This document shows positions 1-4,962 of a DNA stretch of 6,348 bases, one piece after another (within the stretch, counting starts at the first letter, position 1; the number at the start of each line of letters is the position of its first letter). Source of the DNA: JAKACA01 sp050010115 (GTDB lineage Bacteria > Actinomycetota > Acidimicrobiia > Acidimicrobiales > Bog-793); assembly GCA_050010115.1 (NCBI GenBank), contig JBEKLQ010000160.1, positions 1 to 6,348 on the forward strand. Reading direction: 5' to 3'. The translations under genes and the position numbers were made by a program. Below the pieces are notes generated by a model that was not told the DNA's origin, made no database searches, and saw only the letters and a program-made list of their open reading frames with translations.

Positions 1-791
1 GCGATCAGCTCGACCTCGCGCACCAGGCCCGCCTCGACATGGAATACGAAGGCCACCTTGGTCGACCCGGCGTGGATCCAGGCGGCACCCAGGTCACCAT
101 CGATGGTGACCGGTGCCGCCCCCCGGGCGCCGTTGAAGCGAGCAGCCACGGCGGCTGCGCCGTCATATACCGGATCCGTGCCCATCTTCTGTCCGACCAG
201 GTCGGCACGCATGATCACGTCGGGCGCGAGGAGCAACAACAGGGTCGCGAGATCCCCGCCGCGGGCTGCAGCGAGGAACGCTTCGACGACCTGCTGGTTC
301 TCGGCTCGCGCCGCCTGCGACGCGACCGGCTCCGGCACGCCCTGCACCTTGCGCCGCGCCCGGCTCGCCAGCTGGCGCACGGCGCTACCCGAACGCCCCA
401 TGACAGCGCTGATCTCGTCGAACGGGTATCCAAAGACATCGTGTAGGACGAACGCCGCCCGCTCGGCCGGCGCCAGGGTATCGAGGACGACCTGCATCGC
501 GTCGCCCGTCTTCTCGGCGAGCAACGCGTCGGCCTCCGGGTCAACCGGAGCGGGGTCGGCGCGTACCTCGGCCTCGGCCACCGGCCTGGTACGTCGTTTG
601 CGTAGCTGGTCAAGACACAACCGCGTCACGACGGTCGTGAGCCAGGAGGGCAAGTCCTCGATGTCGTCAGTGCGGGAAAGCCGAAGCCAGGCTTCCTGCA
701 GGACATCGTCCGCATCGGCCGCTGACCCAAGTATCCGGGTGGCGATCGCGGTCAACCGGGTCCGCTCGGCTTCGAAGTCGGTCACTTGCAT
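1..791 (-). CDS. ECF41-family RNA polymerase sigma factor with C-terminal SnoaL-like domain (3' end beyond window)
   Basis: This extracytoplasmic-function sigma factor directs RNA polymerase to a small set of promoters. The visible 263 residues begin MQVTDFEAERTRLTAIATRI. Sigma region 2 follows, with DADDVLQEAWLRLSR at residues 26-40 and the stretch SWLTTVVTRLCLDQLRKRR at about 49-67. Region 4, a helix-turn-helix, is at about 105-150 (LAPAERAAFVLHDVFGYPF, then DEISAVMGRSGSAVRQLASR). From about residue 165 a SnoaL/NTF2-like domain continues to the window edge. In ECF41 proteins this extension replaces a separate anti-sigma factor and tunes activity. The frame stops shortly before where the family's conserved NPDKL-type motif is expected, so only a short tail is missing. 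ATG at 791 gives the usual family N terminus. An in-frame GTG at 800 adds three residues and fits a leaderless start from the promoter at 809-835. The usual ECF41 partner gene (carboxymuconolactone decarboxylase, oxidoreductase or epimerase) is not upstream; it could lie beyond the left edge. Family assignment is firm, exact start is not. Confidence 0.93.
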   Translation of the reverse strand, partial: MQVTDFEAERTRLTAIATRILGSAADADDVLQEAWLRLSRTDDIEDLPSWLTTVVTRLCLDQLRKRRTRPVAEAEVRADPAPVDPEADALLAEKTGDAMQVVLDTLAPAERAAFVLHDVFGYPFDEISAVMGRSGSAVRQLASRARRKVQGVPEPVASQAARAENQQVVEAFLAAARGGDLATLLLLLAPDVIMRADLVGQKMGTDPVYDGAAAVAARFNGARGAAPVTIDGDLGAAWIHAGSTKVAFVFHVEAGLVREVELI

Positions 792-808
792 CGTGGTCAC
801 AACATATT

Positions 809-835
809 GACGCAGGCCACTATCGGAATGTGACC
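809..835 (-). promoter_or_regulatory. Candidate ECF41-dependent promoter for the sigma factor gene
   Basis: Read on the minus strand, GGTCACA (835-829) is followed after exactly 16 bases by CGTC (812-809). From memory, the published ECF41 promoter signature is TGTCACA, about 16 bases, CGTC, so this matches at all but one position. The -10 element ends 8 bases before the in-frame GTG at 800, so a transcript would begin at or very near that codon. This would make the sigma gene autoregulated. Promoter activity is inferred; only the motif and spacing are seen. Confidence 0.6.
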
Positions 836-910
836 GCCATGCTCGCGACGGGAAATTCCCCGATGGCACCCAACCTGGAAATACCAGCGTTTGTTAACCC
901 CGGCAGGGAC

Positions 911-918
911 AAAAAAAA
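911..918 (-). terminator. T8 tract, possible terminator of the minus-strand gene cluster
   Basis: Eight consecutive A residues on the plus strand give a U8 run in a minus-strand transcript, 77 bases after the last remnant frame of the cluster (stop at 995) and before the sigma factor promoter. Such a run is rare in DNA this GC-rich. The preceding sequence is GC-rich, but I find only short imperfect stems (for example CGCC with GGCG), so a classical intrinsic terminator is only a possibility. Confidence 0.35.
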
Positions 919-994
919 TCGCCGAGCGCAGCGCACCACAACACAGGCGTCACGCGGGATCGCCGCACTCCGCCACCGGGTGGACGGTCGTTGC

Positions 995-1162
995 TCAAGT
1001 CTTGGCGCGAGCCGCAGCGCCCTCTGCCGACGCCCGGTCCCGCAGCATTGCCACTGCCTTGTCGATCCGCCGGATGCGCGTCTCGGGCCTCTTCGCGCTC
1101 TCGATAGCACGCACGTGCTCTCGCTTGTGACTGTAGGACAGGCGGTCGTAGGAGGTGCGGGC
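995..1162 (-). pseudogene. C-terminal remnant of a YdeI/OmpD-associated family protein
   Basis: The minus frame ending at 995 contains SYDRLSYSHKREHVRAIESA followed by KRPETRIRRIDKAVAMLRDR. This matches the characteristic C-terminal segment of YdeI/OmpD-associated proteins (LSYSH-x-x-E-x-V-x-x-I-x-x-AK-x-x-ETR-x-x-RI-x-K). The family normally has well over 100 residues before this point. Here the frame upstream of about 1162 carries unrelated residues and has no convincing start; the only upstream start is a TTG at 1252 overlapping the MerB-like stop codon. I read it as a 5'-truncated fragment of about 45 recognisable residues, probably not functional. It lies just downstream of the MerB-like gene on the same strand and could once have been part of that operon. 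The motif is clear, the exact boundary of the remnant is not. Confidence 0.55.
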
Positions 1163-1210
1163 GACCGGCACTCTCCTGTCAGATCGGTGGAGGTTGCAAC
1201 ACGTTACTCG

Positions 1211-1230
1211 AACCCCCCTGGGAGGGCGTT
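1211..1230 (-). terminator. Weak hairpin downstream of the MerB-like gene
   Basis: On the minus strand AAC-g-CCCT, a CCC loop, then AGGG-gg-GTT can pair with a small internal mismatch. It starts 18 bases after the MerB-like stop codon. There is no T run after it, so a terminator role is only suggested by position. Confidence 0.25.
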
Positions 1231-1248
1231 TGAGCTGCCTCGCGCGGC

Positions 1249-1911
1249 TCAACTCACTCTCGTGCCGAGGCCGGCAAACACCGCGTCGCCCAGATCACGA
1301 GCAGCCGGGACGGTCAGCATGATGCCATTGACGGCGGTGAGGGCTCGGTCAGCTGAGGCCTCGTCGGCGTAGAAGTCAATGTGGGCACAGCAAGCGACAG
1401 CGATCGGGCCGTCGCCGACGCGACCCAGCACCACGACCGCGCTGGCGGGCTCCCAACTGAGCTTCCTTCCGTCCAGCTTGACCGTGATCGACCTGCCAGT
1501 CAGGGGATCCGTGCTTCTCAGCCTGGCGCCACGGTCGAGCATCGCCGGCACAGCGAGAGCGTCGACGGCGCACATTGCGGAGACCGTACGTCCGCCTTCG
1601 ATCTCCACGCTGTGGCGAGTCGGGCGAGCCGAGAGCGGGAACACCCCAGTGATAAAGCCGTGCTCGTCAACGGCTATCAGGTTGGCGGCTGTCAGCTGTT
1701 CGAGACAAGCAGTCACATCTGAGTCGAGCCCGTACGTTGCCAAGATGGAGGACAGGTCTGACGACGTGCCTGTGTCCAGCAGTGCTCTGAACAGCGCCTT
1801 ATGCAACTGGCGGGGCGCTTCGGCTAGCCCTGCGAGTCGCTCGCCGAAAGATGTGGTCGGGAGGCCGACCTCAGCAAGCATTTGCTCGATGCGCCTGTTT
1901 CCGTTCGTCAA
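1249..1911 (-). CDS. Alkylmercury lyase (MerB)-like protein
   Basis: This 220-residue protein belongs to the organomercurial lyase family, which cleaves carbon-mercury bonds in the cytoplasm to release Hg(II). The key residues of MerB (Cys96, Asp99, Cys159 in the R831 enzyme) have counterparts: MCAVDAL supplies Cys114 and Asp117, and VACCAHIDFY supplies Cys174, followed by Cys175 as in the MerB segment FCCHVHFF. The spacing of 60 residues between the two cysteines is close to the 63 in MerB, and total length is near the family's roughly 212. The N-terminal half (about 30-90) looks like the winged-helix portion. The ATG at 1911 overlaps the acetyltransferase stop codon (ATGA), implying translational coupling. 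No merR, merA, merT or merP gene is nearby, so the substrate is uncertain and a non-mercury role cannot be excluded. Family assignment is strong, activity is inferred. Confidence 0.85.
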   Translation of the reverse strand: MTNGNRRIEQMLAEVGLPTTSFGERLAGLAEAPRQLHKALFRALLDTGTSSDLSSILATYGLDSDVTACLEQLTAANLIAVDEHGFITGVFPLSARPTRHSVEIEGGRTVSAMCAVDALAVPAMLDRGARLRSTDPLTGRSITVKLDGRKLSWEPASAVVVLGRVGDGPIAVACCAHIDFYADEASADRALTAVNGIMLTVPAARDLGDAVFAGLGTRVS

Positions 1912-2480
1912 CTCGCCGGCTCCTCCTCATCTCGGCTGAAGACGTAGCGCAAATCCTCGAATGTCTCGCCGGTGCTGTTCACCGTGCAGGTCACGGTGCC
2001 TGACAATCGAAACCCTGCCTTGCATGCAACCCGCTGGCTTTCGAAATGGTCGGCAGCGATTCGGAGCTCAACAGTTATGACGCTCGGGTCCCGAAGAGCC
2101 CAGGGACTCGCTAATCGGACGATGCGTGTCGCCAGTCCCTGACCGCGGTATTTGGGAGCGACGCCGTATGTCATCTCGATGACGCCTTGGCCCCGGTCGC
2201 AGAAGCCGGCCACGCCGACAAATCCTTCGGCGCCTTCTACCTCTGCGAGGAGGGCCGGTCCGTTGTAGGACTCCTGGCCGGCCCAGCCGTTGATCCACTC
2301 CTCGACAACCCGGCCAGGGAGATCAGGCGCGCAGCCGGGGCTAATCGGAAGCCACCAACCTTCAAGTTGGTCTTGGTCGCAATAGCGGACAATGGCCTCG
2401 ACATCGGCCGCGGAAGGAGGTCGGAGGATTACGACTCCGTCGGCTAGAGGTTCAACAGGAGGTGCCAGGTGCACGAGCAT
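1908..2480 (-). CDS. GNAT-family N-acetyltransferase (RimJ/RimL-like)
   Basis: This 190-residue protein transfers an acetyl group from acetyl-CoA to an amine, probably in the cytoplasm. The fold runs from VVILRPPSAADVEAIVRYCD (about 16-35) to the acetyl-CoA binding motif A, GVAPKYRGQGLATRIVRL at about 106-123, where RGQGLA matches Q/R-x-x-G-x-G/A. The later stretch ELRIAADHFESQRVACKAGF is the usual motif B, with the helix ending in KAGFR. The overall pattern resembles acetyltransferases that act on ribosomal protein termini or small molecules; the substrate cannot be read from sequence. ATG at 2480 has a modest GAGGG upstream; a GTG two codons later is an alternative. It is first in a two-gene unit with the MerB-like protein (4-base overlap). 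A plausible link is modification plus detoxification, but this is inference. Confidence 0.9.
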   Translation of the reverse strand: MLVHLAPPVEPLADGVVILRPPSAADVEAIVRYCDQDQLEGWWLPISPGCAPDLPGRVVEEWINGWAGQESYNGPALLAEVEGAEGFVGVAGFCDRGQGVIEMTYGVAPKYRGQGLATRIVRLASPWALRDPSVITVELRIAADHFESQRVACKAGFRLSGTVTCTVNSTGETFEDLRYVFSRDEEEPAS

Positions 2481-2489
2481 GCTTCGCCC

Positions 2490-2915
2490 TCACTCAGCTT
2501 GAGCGCTTCGCGCTTGGTTGAGGACGTCGACGGTCACACTTCTGCCGCATCCGGTTCCCGTTTCACGAGGCGTTCGGCGGACTCGCTCACCGGCAGGTCT
2601 CGACAACAGCAATTATCGCCACACACCACGACTCTCTCGGCGAGCGATGCTGCTCCAGGAACTGAAGAAACGAATTCAGTACGCGTCGGATCTCGCCAAC
2701 GTCGTTTGGGCTCGACCGATCGCCGGCCAGGGCGCCAACCTCGTCGAAGAAGTAGATACACCTCGTCTCCTCAACGGCGTCGAATATCACTCGGAGCTTC
2801 GCTGACGTCTCGCCCATGAACTTCGTGATCACCGCATCCAGCCGAATGACGAACAGCGGAAGGTGCAGCTCTCCAGAATAGCGATGCAGGTGGCAGCCCG
2901 CGAGCCCATACCGAC
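2490..2915 (-). pseudogene. Eroded AAA+ ATPase gene
   Basis: One minus frame from about 2877 to 2650 reads SGELHLPLFVIRLDAVITKF, then MGETSAKLRVIFDAV, the Walker B segment CIYFFDEVGALAGDR (Asp-Glu near 2745-2740), and NDVGEIRRVLNSFLQFLEQ. This is the central ATPase core of a classic AAA protein. After LEQ the frame loses similarity (HRSPRESWCVAIIAVVE) and stops at 2587, where sensor 1 (normally ATNHPE) is expected. Upstream, a different frame carries VGMGSRAATCIAIL at about 2915-2874, which aligns with a Walker A region (GPPGSGKT type) that has lost the essential lysine and shifted frame. A short tail VTVDVLNQARSAQAE ending at a stop at 2490-2492 may be the old C terminus. Frameshifts on both sides and loss of the P-loop show the gene is dead. 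The original function and partner are not recoverable here. Confidence 0.75.
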
Positions 2916-2960
2916 CACCTCGGCGAGGGCCCGAGCCACGACGCCGTCACCGACCACATC

Positions 2961-3182
2961 GTGGGAGCCTTGATCGACAACCTCCCCGACCTCAGCTTGT
3001 CCGGGGCCGAGATCATCAAACGCACTGGCGACCACCCCGGCACGACCTATCGCCAACTACGCGTGCTGGCCACCAACAGTGCGGAGTGCCCGCATCGCCT
3101 GAGCGGTTGGGTGCGGAGCTTCGGCCAGGGTCGCTATGGCCTGACGGATGCAGCTCGACGGAGGCTTGAGCGACCGGCTTAG
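2961..3182 (+). CDS. Small winged-helix, PadR-like protein, possibly a 5'-truncated remnant
   Basis: The frame encodes about 73 residues with very high GC3, as expected for real coding sequence here. It contains LSLSGAEIIKRTGDHPGTTY, then RQLRVLA, and later GWVRSFGQGRYGLTDAARRR before the stop. This resembles the PadR layout: a GYEI-like helix, RTG-x-x-PGT-x-Y recognition helix, then a wing and G-x-Y-x-LTDAGRRRL. PadR proteins usually carry a further C-terminal dimerisation helix, absent here, and start with a longer first helix. The frame is open upstream to about 2847 but overlaps the AAA remnant there; GTG at 2961 is the first start and lacks a Shine-Dalgarno sequence. It could be a small DNA-binding protein or a fragment left by a rearrangement. 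Coding is likely, the function tentative. Confidence 0.45.
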   Translation: MGALIDNLPDLSLSGAEIIKRTGDHPGTTYRQLRVLATNSAECPHRLSGWVRSFGQGRYGLTDAARRRLERPA

Positions 3183-3365
3183 GTGCAGTCCTGCGGGGTC
3201 CCGTGTCGAGACTCAGGAGAACCCTCGTTATACGGCGCGCACGATCAGCGCCTGGGTGTGTGCAGCGCGGGCTTCGAACCCTTCCTTGGCGTCACTTTCG
3301 GAGGCCACTCGTGCACCGTCTGGCGCGTACTCGGTAGCGGAGTGGCGACTGTGGCGGTCTAAAAA

Positions 3366-3406
3366 CCGCGGGATGAAGCACCTGCCGCGGGATGACCGCG
3401 GGATGA
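3366..3406 (+). repeat. Three copies of the 11-mer CCGCGGGATGA
   Basis: Exact copies lie at 3366-3376, 3385-3395 and 3396-3406. The last two are directly adjacent and the first is offset by 8 bases (AGCACCTG). A partial match continues as ACCCGGATG at 3407-3415. Function unknown; iteron-like arrangement or slippage product are both possible. Confidence 0.8.
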
Positions 3407-3421
3407 ACCCGGATGCGTCGC

Positions 3422-3430
3422 TGTGGATAA
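3422..3430 (-). promoter_or_regulatory. Single perfect DnaA-box match
   Basis: TGTGGATAA on the plus strand is the reverse complement of the DnaA box consensus TTATCCACA. It sits 15 bases after the last of the CCGCGGGATGA copies. I saw no second box nearby, so a replication origin is not supported and chance is possible. Confidence 0.3.
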
Positions 3431-3472
3431 ATCTCCCTACAAGCCGTCTACCAGGGAAAACATCGAGTGGAG

Positions 3473-3496
3473 GTGATGAGACTATGTTCGAACCCC
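3473..3496 (+). repeat. 24-base direct repeat, copy 1
   Basis: The copy runs from GTGATGAGACTATG to TTCGAACCCC and is identical to the copy at 3592-3615, 119 bases away. It is preceded by GGAG, giving GGAGGTGATGAGACT before ATG TTC GAA, a well spaced ribosome binding site and start codon. The resulting frame (ATG at 3484) reads MFEPPPGPLTWGYAARKPEL and stops at 3567, with no recognised domain. Confidence 0.85.
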
Positions 3497-3591
3497 CTCC
3501 TGGCCCGTTGACCTGGGGTTATGCAGCACGAAAGCCTGAGCTTGGGCGAATTTCGGGCGCCGGATGACTTGCCGCGAAGTCGGCACCGGAA

Positions 3592-3615
3592 GTGATGAGA
3601 CTATGTTCGAACCCC
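3592..3615 (+). repeat. 24-base direct repeat, copy 2
   Basis: Identical to 3473-3496 and preceded by GGAA rather than GGAG, so the Shine-Dalgarno-like run is weaker. The ATG at 3603 opens a frame beginning MFEPLPEQRRRRRSLPASRG, which ends at a TAG within the 3721-3740 stretch. Sequence after the repeat differs from copy 1, so only the leader and first codons are shared. Confidence 0.85.
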
Positions 3616-3699
3616 TGCCGGAGCAGCGCCGGCGTCGAAGAAGCCTGCCAGCGAGCCGAGGCAGCTACGCGACGCGAGGCACCGCGTGCAACAAGGTTG

Positions 3700-3723
3700 G
3701 AGGGCTTAGCCTCGCGAGCCCTC
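3700..3723. repeat. Inverted repeat GAGGGCT / AGCCCTC
   Basis: A perfect 7-base stem encloses a 10-base loop (3707-3716). There is no T run on either side, so I do not call it a terminator. Confidence 0.6.
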
Positions 3724-3799
3724 GACGATAGTTGCCTGCCCATAAACGGCACTTCCGGCCGTGTGCATAAGTGTCCTCCAGCTCCGGTGATGGGGTGTG

Positions 3800-3828
3800 C
3801 AGGGCCGTCTGGCGGCCTGCTGGCCCTG
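3800..3828. repeat. Inverted repeat CAGGGCC / GGCCCTG
   Basis: A perfect 7-base stem at 3800-3806 and 3822-3828 with a 15-base GC-rich loop. No T run follows. It could weakly terminate transcription entering from either side. Confidence 0.55.
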
Positions 3829-3861
3829 GATTGGGCGTCCGTCGGCATCTAACCGCCGCAC

Positions 3862-3889
3862 ATGACGACGATCTAACCTCGTCGGTCAT
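3862..3889. promoter_or_regulatory. Ten-base-pair inverted repeat upstream of the acetyltransferase gene
   Basis: ATGACGACGA at 3862-3871 pairs with TCGTCG at 3879-3884 and TCAT at 3886-3889, with one unpaired G at 3885 and a 7-base loop. It ends 27 bases before the ATG at 3917. It could be an operator for a dimeric regulator or a leader hairpin; the sequence cannot decide. Confidence 0.5.
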
Positions 3890-3916
3890 CTAGAGCACCG
3901 GGAATTGAGGATCCGG

Positions 3917-4459
3917 ATGGATGAAAGTCATTGGACCGGAGTGAGATCGCCGGAGTTCCGCGCCATTTCCGAGCGAATCAAAGTGGCGACCCGGCTCTCC
4001 TCCAAGCTGAGTGGATACTGCTGGGACGAGCCGGAGTCGATCCGAGAGGTCTTCGAGGAATTGATCGGCAAGCCCGTTGGTGACTCCTTCCACCTCATCC
4101 CTCCCTTCTACGCGGACTACGGGCTGAACATCACCATCGGTCGGGCCGTCTTCATCGGCTACCAGTGCATGTTCACTGGTCACGGAGCCATCGACATCGC
4201 GGACGAGGTCATGATCTCGAACAAGGTCAACTTGGTCACGGCCGGTCACCCCGTCGAGCCGGACAAGCGACGGGCGTACATCACCGTGGAGCCGATCACG
4301 GTTGAGAGGAATGTGTGGATCGGAACCGCCACCACGGTCTTGCCCGGTGTGACCATTGGAGCTGATTCCGTCGTCGCAGCCGGTGCCATCGTGACGCATG
4401 ACGTCCCCCCGGCGACCGTTGTGGCCGGTGTCCCGGCGACTGTCATCAGGCATCTATAG
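3917..4459 (+). CDS. Hexapeptide-repeat O-acetyltransferase (maltose/galactoside/NodL type)
   Basis: This 180-residue cytoplasmic enzyme transfers acetyl from acetyl-CoA to a hydroxyl of a sugar or related acceptor. After an N-terminal helical cap (about 1-60, including PEFRAISERIKVATRLSSKL), the left-handed beta-helix runs from NITIGRAVFIGYQCMFTGHG (71-90) to the end, with hexapeptides such as IADEVMI, VWIGTATTVLPGVTIGADSV and VVAAGAIVTHDVPPATVVAG. The catalytic His of the LacA family fits His111 in VTAGHPVEPDKR. The closing GVPATVIR matches the typical GNPAKVIR tail. Length is normal for the family. ATG at 3917 is chosen because GAGG lies 6 bases upstream; an in-frame TTG at 3905 precedes that site and is unlikely. 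The true acceptor is unknown. It is the first gene of the plus-strand series, 70 bases before a frameshifted membrane gene. Confidence 0.93.
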   Translation: MDESHWTGVRSPEFRAISERIKVATRLSSKLSGYCWDEPESIREVFEELIGKPVGDSFHLIPPFYADYGLNITIGRAVFIGYQCMFTGHGAIDIADEVMISNKVNLVTAGHPVEPDKRRAYITVEPITVERNVWIGTATTVLPGVTIGADSVVAAGAIVTHDVPPATVVAGVPATVIRHL

Positions 4460-4529
4460 CGGAGAAGGGCCCCCGCCCCAGTCCGCCGGGTCGGTGCACG
4501 ATTGAGTGGACTGGAGAGAAGGAGCCGTC

Positions 4530-4768
4530 GTGCGGGTCGCAATCATTCACTTGGTGGCCGGCGCGGCGCTGATTGGGCTCGCGATCGGTTCCGCGATCAA
4601 GGCAGCCAACGTGACGAGAGACCCTCTCTCGGACATCTCGGATACCTGGGCCCGGTTGCTCACGATGGGTGGAGGCAAGGCAAGTTGGGTCCTGCATTGC
4701 GGATCGTCTACGGAGGATTAGCCGCCATCGCCGCACTTGGCGCGATCCTGCTGTTCATTACCGCGTGA
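4530..4768 (+). pseudogene. Small two-helix membrane protein gene interrupted by a one-base frameshift
   Basis: The GTG at 4530 follows GGAG by 5 bases, a strong ribosome site. The frame reads VRVAIIHLVAGAALIGLAIG (first membrane helix), a hydrophilic linker with NVTRDPLSDISDTWARLLTM, then leaves the original frame in the direct repeat GGCAAGGCAAG around 4674-4684 and ends at 4721. In the frame entered about base 4682 the sequence continues KLGPALRIVYGGLAAIAALG then AILLFITA (second helix) to a TGA at 4768. Restoring one base gives a sensible 79-residue protein with two helices and a Gly/Lys-rich turn. A sequencing error, a recent mutation or, less likely, recoding could explain it; I see no slippery heptamer. 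Function unknown. It lies 70 bases after the acetyltransferase and may share its transcript. Confidence 0.7.
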
Positions 4769-4781
4769 GGGCCTGACGCGT

Positions 4782-4804
4782 CGCCGACCGCCGGCTCGGT
4801 GGCG
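4782..4804 (+). terminator. Hairpin after the frameshifted membrane gene
   Basis: CGCC-g-ACCG pairs with CGGT-GGCG around a 6-base loop, 8 base pairs with one bulge, beginning 14 bases after the stop codon at 4768. There is no T run, as is common for actinobacterial terminators. Position supports the role, efficiency is unknown. Confidence 0.45.
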
Positions 4805-4901
4805 TTCGCGAGCACGGCCGAGCGGCACTTCGGGGGCAGGGGCATGACGGCGCACCGTCCTGTATCCGGCATTCCCGGATGGTCCGCCCCATCAATCGGT
4901 C

Positions 4902-4913
4902 ACCCGGCCGGGT
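4902..4913. repeat. Palindrome ACCCGGCCGGGT
   Basis: A perfect 12-base palindrome 49 bases before the ATG of the intact membrane gene. A second hairpin, ATCCGG-cattc-CCGGAT, lies at 4864-4880. Either could be an operator or a leader structure; no evidence distinguishes these. Confidence 0.45.
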
Positions 4914-4962
4914 CCCGGAGGACCAATGACCCTGGTCGCGCAACCGTGGAACAATTCCTGGC

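Larger units (their letters stand above)
3183..3904. other. Gene-free stretch with repeats and hairpins
   Basis: No open frame in these roughly 720 bases shows a recognisable domain or a convincing start with consistent codon bias. It contains a triple 11-mer, a DnaA-box match, two copies of a 24-base direct repeat, and inverted repeats at 3700-3723, 3746-3762, 3800-3828 and 3862-3889. A minus-strand segment at 3228-3332 has a protein-like reading (EYAPDGARVASESDAKEGFE) but no start. The mixture suggests accumulated gene debris between the left cluster and the acetyltransferase. Confidence 0.6.

Noticed and set aside
58..810. A 250-codon plus-strand open frame across the sigma factor gene
   Set aside because: It is antisense to the ECF41 gene, whose domains are clear; its translation is Ser/Arg/Ala-rich low-complexity typical of GC-rich shadow frames.
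1379..1939. A 186-codon plus-strand open frame opposite the MerB-like gene
   Set aside because: Antisense to a frame with conserved catalytic residues and a coupled start; no recognisable domain in the translation.
3366..3406. CRISPR array
   Set aside because: The repeats are only 11 bases, spacing is irregular and no cas gene is present.
3486..3496. SOS (LexA) box
   Set aside because: Actinobacterial LexA boxes need two half sites, TCGAAC and GTTCGA, separated by four bases; here there is only the 8-base palindrome GTTCGAAC.
3484..3500. tRNA T-loop (GTTCGAA) in the direct repeats
   Set aside because: The flanks cannot form the T stem or any other tRNA arm; it is part of the duplicated leader.
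3890..4453. A long minus-strand open frame opposite the acetyltransferase
   Set aside because: Its Asp/Gly/Arg-rich translation is the mirror of hexapeptide repeats, and the plus strand encodes a complete, well-known enzyme.
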